Positions 17,702 to 24,946 of a stretch of DNA of 64,000 nt are shown here, piece by piece; within the stretch, counting starts at the first letter, position 1, and every line of letters starts with the position of its first letter. The translations under genes were made by a program, and so were the position numbers. Under the pieces are notes generated by a model. That model had not been told where the DNA came from. It saw nothing but the letters and a program-made list of their open reading frames with translations, and made no database searches. This DNA comes from Clostridiaceae bacterium. GTDB lineage: Bacteria > Bacillota > Clostridia > Lachnospirales > Lachnospiraceae. The stretch spans positions 186,001 to 250,000 of the forward strand of contig CAJTGI010000003.1 in the NCBI GenBank assembly GCA_910575435.1, written 5' to 3'.

Positions 17702-18193
17702 ATGAAAGCAAGTGGTATAGTACATAAGTATGGCGACAATGTGGATACGGATGTGATCATTCCCGCCAGATATCTCAATTCCTCCGACCCGGAGGAACTG
17801 GCAAAGAGCTGCATGGAGGACATTGACCCGGATTTTGTTAAGAGGGTGAAGGATGGGGATATCATGGTGGCAAATAAGAACTTTGGCTGCGGCTCTTCCA
17901 GAGAGCATGCGCCCATCGCCATCAAGGCATCCGGCATCAGTTGCGTGATTGCGGAGACTTTTGCCAGAATCTTTTACCGCAATGCCATCAATATCGGGCT
18001 GCCCATCATCGAGTGCCCGGAGGCTGCGAAGGAGATCGAGGCGGGAGACCAGGTGGAGATTGACTTCGACAGCGGGATGATCTATGACAGGACGAAGGGG
18101 ACGGAGTATAAGGGACAGGCGTTCCCGCCCTTCATGCAGAAGATTATCCAGGCGGAGGGCCTGATTAACTATATCAACGAAAAGAATGTGTAA
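17702..18193 (+). CDS. leuD: 3-isopropylmalate dehydratase small subunit
   Basis: A 163-aa swivel-domain subunit that completes the active site of LeuC. Visible: the start [32 protein letters not shown] (substrate-binding loop), and [11 protein letters not shown]. The start at ATG 17702 has AGAGAGG 8 nt upstream. A multi-hairpin element begins 3 nt after its stop codon. Confidence 0.94.
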   Translation: MKASGIVHKYGDNVDTDVIIPARYLNSSDPEELAKSCMEDIDPDFVKRVKDGDIMVANKNFGCGSSREHAPIAIKASGISCVIAETFARIFYRNAINIGLPIIECPEAAKEIEAGDQVEIDFDSGMIYDRTKGTEYKGQAFPPFMQKIIQAEGLINYINEKNV

Positions 18194-18196
18194 AGA

Positions 18197-18290
18197 AAGT
18201 TCTAAGCCAGCAAAAAACGCTGACTAAGAACTTCTAAGATTACACCCAGGCGAAAAAGTTTCGCCTGGGAGGAATGCAAAGACAGCATTC
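18197..18290 (+). repeat. Multi-hairpin intergenic element, copy A
   Basis: Three hairpins in a row between leuD and tarI. Hairpin 1 pairs AAGTTCT (18197) with AGAACTT (18227-18233) and CAGC with GCTG around the loop AAAAAAC. Hairpin 2 is a perfect 11-bp stem, CCCAGGCGAAA (18245-18255) with 18259-18269. Hairpin 3 is GAATGC/GCATTC (18272-18290), loop AAAGACA. The same order recurs at 40343 (copy B), and hairpins 1 and 3 recur on the minus strand at 34813-34737 (copy C), with changed stem sequence but kept pairing. No T-run follows, so it is not a plain terminator. Confidence 0.75.
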
Positions 18291-18328
18291 TTCATGGAAT
18301 TGTTTATGCGAAAGGCAGGGTTGTTTCT

Positions 18329-19048
18329 ATGGTATTTGGAGTGATTTTAGCAGGGGGGATCGGCAGCCGCATGGGAAATGTGGAGAAGCCGAAGCAGTAT
18401 ATCCATGTGGGGGGGAAGCCCATACTGATTTATACGTTGGAGAAGTTTTTGCAGCAGGAGGAGTTTGAGAAACTGCTGGTGCTGTGCCCCCAGCCCTGGG
18501 TGGCCCACACGGAGAGCCTGATTCAGAAATATTGCCCGGAACAGGCAGATCAGGTGGCAGTGGTGACCGGGGGAGATACCAGAAATGAGACGGTGATGAA
18601 TGCCATCGCATATATCGAGGAGTCCTATGGCCTGGATGACGAGACGCTGATTGTCACCCACGACTCTGTCCGTCCCTTCCTCACCCGCAGGATTATTCAG
18701 GAAAACATTGACTACGGAAAGAAATATGGGGCAGTGGACACGGTGATTCCCTCCACGGATACCATCGTGTCCAGCGGGGATGGCCAGGTAATTTCTGAGA
18801 TTCCCAACCGCAGCAATATGTACCAGGGGCAGACGCCCCAGACATTCCGGGCAAAGAGATTGCGGGAGCTGTACCAGTCCCTGACGGAGGAGGAGAAGAA
18901 AATTCTCACGGATGCCTCCAAGATCTGTGTCATCAAGGGGGAGCAGGTGCATCTGGTGCAGGGGGAGGTATACAATATCAAGATTACCTATCCCTATGAC
19001 TTGCGGGTAGCGGAGTCACTGATTGACAATAATATTTTAGAAGAGTGA
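18329..19048 (+). CDS. tarI: Ribitol-5-phosphate cytidylyltransferase TarI (copy 2, intact)
   Basis: Makes CDP-ribitol from ribitol 5-phosphate and CTP for wall teichoic acid. At 239 aa it has a complete active-site signature: LAGGIGSRMG with Arg14 and KPKQY with Lys22, then THDSVRPFLTRRII, MYQGQTPQTF and YNIKITYPYDL, all characteristic of TarI. It is very similar to the 38.1-kb copy, which has lost those residues, so this is the likely functional partner for the distant tarJ. A multi-hairpin element lies directly upstream, and a partial copy of that element's tail follows. Confidence 0.9.
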   Translation: MVFGVILAGGIGSRMGNVEKPKQYIHVGGKPILIYTLEKFLQQEEFEKLLVLCPQPWVAHTESLIQKYCPEQADQVAVVTGGDTRNETVMNAIAYIEESYGLDDETLIVTHDSVRPFLTRRIIQENIDYGKKYGAVDTVIPSTDTIVSSGDGQVISEIPNRSNMYQGQTPQTFRAKRLRELYQSLTEEEKKILTDASKICVIKGEQVHLVQGEVYNIKITYPYDLRVAESLIDNNILEE

Positions 19049-19200
19049 AACGATTTTGACACAAATCATATTTAGAATGGCTAGCGTGGACAAAAAATAC
19101 TCGCTATATAAATGGCATTCATGCGGGAAGAGACATTTGCTAAAGCGGACATGCTGCGAGGCGGCATTCTTCCGCTGCTTATGCAAGCCAGGCAGAGCCT

Positions 19201-19234
19201 GACTTTGCAGAGCCGGCATGTCTGAAAGGAGTGA
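19201..19234 (+). repeat. Partial copy of the multi-hairpin element tail
   Basis: A 34-nt stretch beginning GACTTTGC and containing GCCGGCATG nearly repeats 40443-40477 downstream of element copy B (three mismatches in the last 23 nt). It lies in the 239-bp gap between tarI and the 5'-nucleotidase gene. The rest of the gap has short inverted repeats (AGCGG ... CCGCT) but no clear gene. Confidence 0.5.
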
Positions 19235-19287
19235 AGCCCACATAGTGGGAGGGATAAAAGAGCATCATTAGAAAGGCATGGTTTGAT

Positions 19288-22200
19288 ATGAGAAAGAAGA
19301 TTTTCCATGGGGGGAAGAGATTGATAGCAGGGGTGCTGGCCCTTTCTCTATCTTTGGTGGCTCCCATGCAAATGAAATCAGCGAAGGCGGCAGCAGATAC
19401 GGCGGATTTGCGTCTGGTATTTACTTCGGATATCCATGGTCAGGTGACTACCGAGGATTATGAGACGGGCAAGCTGTATACTACGGGAGGATATTCCAGG
19501 ACGGTTTCCCTCGTCAAAGAGGCTAGGGCAGAAGTAAATAAGAACAATTCCATGCTCTTTGATCTGGGAGACAGCCTGTATGATTATACTACGGATTATA
19601 TCTACGACTATAATAGTTCTGCACAGCAGCCGGTGTACAATGCCATGGCCAAGATGGGATATGATGCCATGGTGCTGGGAAACCATGATTTTGACTATAC
19701 ATTAGGCTACATCAAGAATCAGCTGGCCGGGGCGAAGCTTACGGGGAAGGTGGTGCTTTCCAATGTGTGGGATGCCAACACCAAGCAGCATATCTGGGCG
19801 GAGAACCGCATCATTACCAAGTCCCTGGTGACGGAGGGCGGAAAGACCTTGAAGGTGAAAGTGGGACTCATCGGGGAGACGGTGCCTGGTCTGTCGAAGA
19901 AGAGAACCAGTTACAAAGGTGTGCTGGAGACAGAGGATATCGTGAAGAATACCAAGACCCAGGTGGCGAAACTGAAAAAAGCCGGGGCGGATGTGATCAT
20001 AGTGCTGGCGCATTCGGGCATTGGGGATGAAAAGCCGGCAGAATTGGATAACAATACCGGCTATGCCCTGACAAAGATTTCCGGCGTGGATGCGGTGCTC
20101 TGCGGACATCTCCACACGGATTTCCCCTCCAAGAATGGAACGAAATGGGATGATCTGCCCGGGGTGAATAAAGTGACAGGGCTGGTGAATGGAAAGCCCC
20201 TGGTACAGGTAGAGAACCGTGGTGCCAGCGTGGGCGTGGCTGACTTGGAACTTTACAGTAGCAACGGAAAGATTGGAATCAAGAGCGGAAGCACTTCGAT
20301 TCGCAAGGTCAACAGCAAGACAGAGGTTAATCAGACCATCAATAATATTTTTGGAAACTGGTCCAAGACATTCCTGAATGACTGCAGCCTGATACTCAGC
20401 GAGGTTGACACCGATGCCCAGCTGCAGAATTATTTTGGAACCCAGGAGGACAATGATGCCATTCAGCTTCTCAATACGATTAAGATGGGATTTGGCCTGA
20501 ATTATATCAATAATAAGGCTACCGCATATAAGAATTATCCGGTGGTTGCGGCATCTTCCTACATCAAGTATGGCTCTGATGGGGATAGCGATTACGTGGA
20601 TATTAGGGAAGAATTTAGAAAATCAAATATGTACCAGCTTGTCAAATATCGTACCGGCCTGTATCTGTACCGCATGACAGGGGCGCAGATCAAGGAGTGG
20701 CTGGAGTGGTCCGCCAGCTGTTATGAATTGCCGGGGGAAAATCTCATCGAGGGTACGGAAAACAATAAGCCGGAAGAGACGGAGGCGCCCACGGATGCCC
20801 CTGATTCTGCTGTCAGTCCGGGACCCGATGCTACGCCGGACACTAATGGGACTGAGGAGCCATCAGTTACGCCTGGTGTGACCGAGGAGCCTGAGGCCAC
20901 GCCTTCATCGGAGGCAAGCAAGGAGCCTGAGGCCACGCCCCCAGGGGAGGCGAGCGAGGAGCCGGAAGCCACGCCCACATCAGAGGCAAGCAAGGAGCCT
21001 GAGGCCACGCCCAAGGCAGAGACAAGCATGGAACCGCAAGCTACGCCCACGGCAGAGGCTACGGCTACCCCGGGCAATGGGGGCACAGGAATCAACCCGC
21101 CTCTGTCAGAGCCGAAATTGAAATCCCTCAGCGAATTGCTGAGCTTTGATACCAGCAAGCCCTTCCAGTATACCTTGCAGAATGACTTTCTGGACGATTG
21201 GTCCACCTTCTATGTATTCGATGGGCTGGAATATACCATCAATACGAAGGAGAAGCCCCGCTACAGCGATAGTGGAAAGAAAATTAACAATACCAACCGC
21301 ATTACGTCCCTCACTAGGAACGGGGCTGCGGTGAAGGGGACTGACGTTTTCGTGGTGGCGACTCACCGTCTGCCAAACAATACGCTGTTTAATTCCATGA
21401 ATCCCACGAAGATTGTCAGCACGAGTACCGAGACATATAGAAAGCATATCCAGAAGTCCATCGAGAATATCTCTATGACGGGAACGATCAAGGCGATGCA
21501 GGATGACAACTGGAATGTTACTTATTCCGATGACTACCATTACCTGCTCAGGAGCGGGGAGGAGGCACAGCATTATATTGAGACGAAGCCCTGGATTACC
21601 AATGTGGTGGGAAATGAGTTTGAGCCTCAGTATTATGTCACGGATTTTGACAAGCTTTCCAAAGAGGATACCTCGGGCCCTAGCCTGACGGCGGTATCTC
21701 TGAATGAGAGCGAGACCAATAAGAACGTGCCCATTGCCATTCAGGCTACGGATCGGTCTGGAATCGCATCGATTCGCTACGTGTCAGGCAAGTACAGTGC
21801 GGAAAATAGTATCTGGAGCACGGCGGCCAAGGTTTCAGGAAAGACGCTTAGCATTGCGAATAATGGAACCTACTCGATCTGTGCCATTGACAAAAAAGGA
21901 AACCGTACCGTGGTGCATGTGCGTGTGCTGAATATTAACCGAAGCATTTTGGACACGCCAGTGGTTAGCACATACTCCAACAGGAAGAAGTATATCGAGG
22001 GAAAGGCAGAAGCCGGCGCCCGGATTTACTTTAAGATAGAAAACGGCCCCACCTACTCGGTGGTGGTGGGAAAGAATGGCAAGTTCAAATATGCCCTCCC
22101 GCCTCAGCCGGCAGGCCGCAGGATTTTTGTATACGTGATAGATGGAAAGGGAAGGACCAGTGCCAGAACCATTGTGACAGTGAAACGGACGGGACCCAAT

Positions 22201-23259
22201 AAGCCTAGCCTGAACGCAGTGAAGACCAACACGAAGACCATCATGGGTACGGTGAACGATTCCTATGCCTATCCCGTGATTATCCTCAATGGGAAAAAGG
22301 TGTATGTTCCTAACAAAAATGTAAAGTCACTGTACAAGAAGTCATCTATCTACAATAAAAAATATTCTGTCTCCGTGGGCAAGGTAAAGATGTATTCTAA
22401 TGGCCGCTATGCCATGACCCTTCCCAGATACTGGAAGGCGAAGGAGAAGATACAGGTGAAGACGGTGGACGCCATTGCCAGGACCAGCCTGGTCAATACA
22501 AAGACGGTCAAGCAGACTGTGGCCAATCCGCCGAAAATAAATAACGCTACTGTCAGCAATACGGCAAAGGCAGTCAATCTCTATACCGATGAAAAAATTA
22601 AGAGCGCGGTGGTAAAGATTGGCAAGAAGACTTATAAGAGCAGTAAAAAGAGTTATAATAAGAAAAGCAAGAAGTACCGTTATCGCGTAGCGATTCCCCG
22701 CACCGATACCGGGACGAAGATGAAGGCATACTTTGTCAATGTGAAGGGCAAAAGCACTGCCGTTGCATTTCACACGTATTTGAAGGCGCCGAACAAGCCT
22801 AAGGTGGATGTGGCAGCGGTGAAAGATAAGACCATCACTGGAAAGGTAGATTTGGTGGCAAAGGGCAAGAAGCCTGCCACGGTGGCAAATTCTAAGACGA
22901 AAGTCTACGCCTATGTCAATGGCAAGAAGCATGTGGGCAAGGTGAAAAATGACGGCACCTTCTCTGTGAAAGTTCCAGCGCTTAAGGCCAAGGACAAAGT
23001 GGTGGTAAAAGCCAAGAACCGGCTGGGAAAGAGCCAGGACAGGAAAGTTCCGGTGAAGAAAAAGAAGCCTAAGAAAAAGAAGAAGGAGGCTAAGAAGCCT
23101 TCTGATACCGGCAAGCCGTCTGCATCAGACAAGCCGGGAACCACGGCCAAGCCTGCGGCCACGGCGAAACCCGGGACCGCGAAGAAGAGTAGCACGAAGA
23201 AAAGTGCCAAAAAGAGCACAAAGAAAAGTGACAAGAAGTCGAATACAAAAAAGAAATAG
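19288..23259 (+). CDS. Large secreted 5'-nucleotidase/metallophosphoesterase surface protein
   Basis: A 1323-aa exported protein. A signal peptide (1-36) leads into a UshA/CpdB-type metallophosphatase domain: FTSDIHGQ (Asp48, His50), LFDLGDS, LGNHDFDY, LAHSGIG and CGHLHTD. The 5'-nucleotidase C-terminal domain follows from about 350 but is split near 490-605 by a Pro/Thr/Glu repeat insert, and resumes with DFLDDWSTFYVFDGLEY. From about 800 come several Ig-like repeats, then a lysine-rich tail (about 1258-1323). There is no LPXTG motif. It probably scavenges nucleotides or phosphate outside the cell and is held by the basic tail. It lies within the wall polymer locus and is followed by a terminator. 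Confidence 0.9.
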   Translation: MRKKIFHGGKRLIAGVLALSLSLVAPMQMKSAKAAADTADLRLVFTSDIHGQVTTEDYETGKLYTTGGYSRTVSLVKEARAEVNKNNSMLFDLGDSLYDYTTDYIYDYNSSAQQPVYNAMAKMGYDAMVLGNHDFDYTLGYIKNQLAGAKLTGKVVLSNVWDANTKQHIWAENRIITKSLVTEGGKTLKVKVGLIGETVPGLSKKRTSYKGVLETEDIVKNTKTQVAKLKKAGADVIIVLAHSGIGDEKPAELDNNTGYALTKISGVDAVLCGHLHTDFPSKNGTKWDDLPGVNKVTGLVNGKPLVQVENRGASVGVADLELYSSNGKIGIKSGSTSIRKVNSKTEVNQTINNIFGNWSKTFLNDCSLILSEVDTDAQLQNYFGTQEDNDAIQLLNTIKMGFGLNYINNKATAYKNYPVVAASSYIKYGSDGDSDYVDIREEFRKSNMYQLVKYRTGLYLYRMTGAQIKEWLEWSASCYELPGENLIEGTENNKPEETEAPTDAPDSAVSPGPDATPDTNGTEEPSVTPGVTEEPEATPSSEASKEPEATPPGEASEEPEATPTSEASKEPEATPKAETSMEPQATPTAEATATPGNGGTGINPPLSEPKLKSLSELLSFDTSKPFQYTLQNDFLDDWSTFYVFDGLEYTINTKEKPRYSDSGKKINNTNRITSLTRNGAAVKGTDVFVVATHRLPNNTLFNSMNPTKIVSTSTETYRKHIQKSIENISMTGTIKAMQDDNWNVTYSDDYHYLLRSGEEAQHYIETKPWITNVVGNEFEPQYYVTDFDKLSKEDTSGPSLTAVSLNESETNKNVPIAIQATDRSGIASIRYVSGKYSAENSIWSTAAKVSGKTLSIANNGTYSICAIDKKGNRTVVHVRVLNINRSILDTPVVSTYSNRKKYIEGKAEAGARIYFKIENGPTYSVVVGKNGKFKYALPPQPAGRRIFVYVIDGKGRTSARTIVTVKRTGPNKPSLNAVKTNTKTIMGTVNDSYAYPVIILNGKKVYVPNKNVKSLYKKSSIYNKKYSVSVGKVKMYSNGRYAMTLPRYWKAKEKIQVKTVDAIARTSLVNTKTVKQTVANPPKINNATVSNTAKAVNLYTDEKIKSAVVKIGKKTYKSSKKSYNKKSKKYRYRVAIPRTDTGTKMKAYFVNVKGKSTAVAFHTYLKAPNKPKVDVAAVKDKTITGKVDLVAKGKKPATVANSKTKVYAYVNGKKHVGKVKNDGTFSVKVPALKAKDKVVVKAKNRLGKSQDRKVPVKKKKPKKKKKEAKKPSDTGKPSASDKPGTTAKPAATAKPGTAKKSSTKKSAKKSTKKSDKKSNTKKK
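20881..21070 (+). repeat. 36-bp in-frame tandem repeats coding Pro/Thr/Glu linker
   Basis: About five 12-residue units of the form EPEATPxxEASK lie inside the 5'-nucleotidase gene. They are placed within the nucleotidase C-terminal domain, not between domains. Such arrays often vary in copy number between strains. Confidence 0.85.
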
Positions 23260-23270
23260 GAATGCAAAGA

Positions 23271-23310
23271 GGGGTTGCTGCACGAAAGAATGAGTGCGGC
23301 AATCCCTTTT
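23271..23310 (+). terminator. Rho-independent terminator after the 5'-nucleotidase gene
   Basis: GGGGTTGCTGCAC pairs, with two G-T wobbles, with GTGCGGCAATCCC across a 10-nt loop, followed by TTTT. It lies 11 bp after the stop codon. Confidence 0.85.
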
Positions 23311-23420
23311 GATAAATATGGCAAAAATTTGCAATTAATGTGTCATTGCCAGTATTGATATTTGCAGGATAGCCAGTAATGTATATGGGGTGGTGCAATC
23401 ATATAAAGGAGGAACGAATT

Positions 23421-24662
23421 ATGAAAAAGGTGAGTACAGAGAGGGAATTGCTTGAAAGGATTCAGGGCAGCCAAATCATGCTTGTGGAGTGCAAGAGGAC
23501 GGCCAATGTCATGACAAGGTATCTGAAAGGCCAGGGGCTTCTGGAGCAGGTGGCAGGAGTGCTGCTGGCTCCGAGATCTAAGGGGCGTAAGTCCTACCAG
23601 GGAATTCCCTGCCGCAAGATGAAGCGGGCAGAGTTGATTCCGGGCTGTATCTGCCTGGTAGTGGAACTGTGGGAAGATTATCACCAGGTGGCATTGGATG
23701 AACTGGAGAAATTGGGGGCAGACAATGTGGTTCTGGTAGATTATGAGCTTTTTGCAGATATATCCCGGCGGGAAAATCCGAAACTGGATTTCATGTGCGT
23801 GGGATTTACCAAGTGCGGCACCACCTCTCTGAACAATGCTTTCCGCATGAATGAGGAGATCAGGATGCCTAAGGGAAAAGAGACCTTTTACCTTCACTGG
23901 AGAAATTCCTATGAAAACGCGCCGGAAAGGTTTTATCAGAAGTATTTTTCCGATATGCCGGAGGGCGTGCTGCGGGGCAATGTGGAGCCTTCCTACCATG
24001 TGTCGGCCAGGGGCGTGTATGAGTGCTTTGGCAAGGATATCAAGCTGCTCTTCATGGTCAGAGAGCCGGTGGGAGCCACCTTTTCCTACTATAAGATGCT
24101 GATGCGCCGACCCAGGAAGATGGATTACGTGGATTATTATAAGAAACATAAAAAGTATTCTACCGAAATCTTTTCAGAATTTATGCGGGATAAGATTTAT
24201 TCAGAAGAAATTGACCGATTTCAGTACGACAGATGGATCGAGCAATATTTGAAATTCTTTTCCAGGGACCAGATAAAAATCGTAGTATTTGAGGACCTTT
24301 TGAGGGATACTAAGCGGGTGATGGATGAGATTCAGGATTTTATTGGCGTCAAAAATAAGCTGGTGTACGAGGAACTGCCTCATTCCAATGATGGAAGCAG
24401 CGTTTCAAGGGGATATCTGTCAGCCTATATTAATTTTAAGTATTATTGGGCTATCCGAAACAGGAAAGAAAATACGGAGCTTTCATTTAAGCAGAAAAAG
24501 TTCTTAGATTTTGCAAAGTGGGCGCAGAAATATACCACGGTGGAGAACAATGAGAAAGTCACGCCCCAGCAGAGGGCAGAATTGCAGGAATTTTACCGGC
24601 CCAGCGTGAAGCGTCTGGGAGAATTGCTGGGACGGGACATGGAGAAATTCTGGTTTAAGTAG
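23421..24662 (+). CDS. Sulfotransferase with an N-terminal accessory domain
   Basis: A 413-aa protein. The C-terminal 300 residues are a PAPS-dependent sulfotransferase: the 5'-phosphosulfate loop GFTKCGTTSL, and the 3'-phosphate-binding REPVGATFSYY followed by the usual helix. The first 115 residues form a small alpha/beta domain that I cannot name. AAAGGAGG just before ATG 23421 fixes the start. In this locus the predicted role is to sulfate a surface polysaccharide or wall polymer. Such decoration is rarely described in Gram-positive teichoic-acid clusters, so the acceptor is an open question. Terminators and promoters on both sides suggest a single-gene unit. Confidence 0.82.
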   Translation: MKKVSTERELLERIQGSQIMLVECKRTANVMTRYLKGQGLLEQVAGVLLAPRSKGRKSYQGIPCRKMKRAELIPGCICLVVELWEDYHQVALDELEKLGADNVVLVDYELFADISRRENPKLDFMCVGFTKCGTTSLNNAFRMNEEIRMPKGKETFYLHWRNSYENAPERFYQKYFSDMPEGVLRGNVEPSYHVSARGVYECFGKDIKLLFMVREPVGATFSYYKMLMRRPRKMDYVDYYKKHKKYSTEIFSEFMRDKIYSEEIDRFQYDRWIEQYLKFFSRDQIKIVVFEDLLRDTKRVMDEIQDFIGVKNKLVYEELPHSNDGSSVSRGYLSAYINFKYYWAIRNRKENTELSFKQKKFLDFAKWAQKYTTVENNEKVTPQQRAELQEFYRPSVKRLGELLGRDMEKFWFK

Positions 24663-24722
24663 TGGAATGTCTGGGAATCGCGGCGATGCGCGGACAAAGG
24701 CATCGTCAAGATTCCGGCAAAG

Positions 24723-24750
24723 TTGACATTTTTTTTGTATATGGTATCAT
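24723..24750 (+). promoter_or_regulatory. Sigma-A-type promoter for the 24.9-31.4 kb operon
   Basis: TTGACA (24723-24728), a 16-nt spacer, then TATCAT (24745-24750). About 200 nt of leader follows before the first gene, with a CCAGG/CCTGG hairpin at about 24782 and a GGACC-type hairpin near 24845. An imperfect stem (GGAATC ... GATTCC, 24674-24715) lies between the sulfotransferase stop and the promoter. Confidence 0.65.
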
Positions 24751-24946
24751 AGATTCTATATGTAAAAGTTGGAAATATCTGCCAGGGCGAAAAGGCCTGG
24801 CCATGCAAGACCATAGTCGGGCTTGTGAAGAATGGAACGGGAATGGGACTCGCTTGAGGGAGCGGTCCTTTCGCGAATTTATTTATGCCAGCGAGGGGAC
24901 ATGTTTGGAAATGTGACAGAGCGCTGGGAAAGGAATGGGCATATTC

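Noticed and set aside
19288-23259. LPXTG sorting signal or SLH repeats in the large surface protein
   Set aside because: The C-terminus is only lysine-rich, with no LPXTG, no membrane segment and no SLH pattern.
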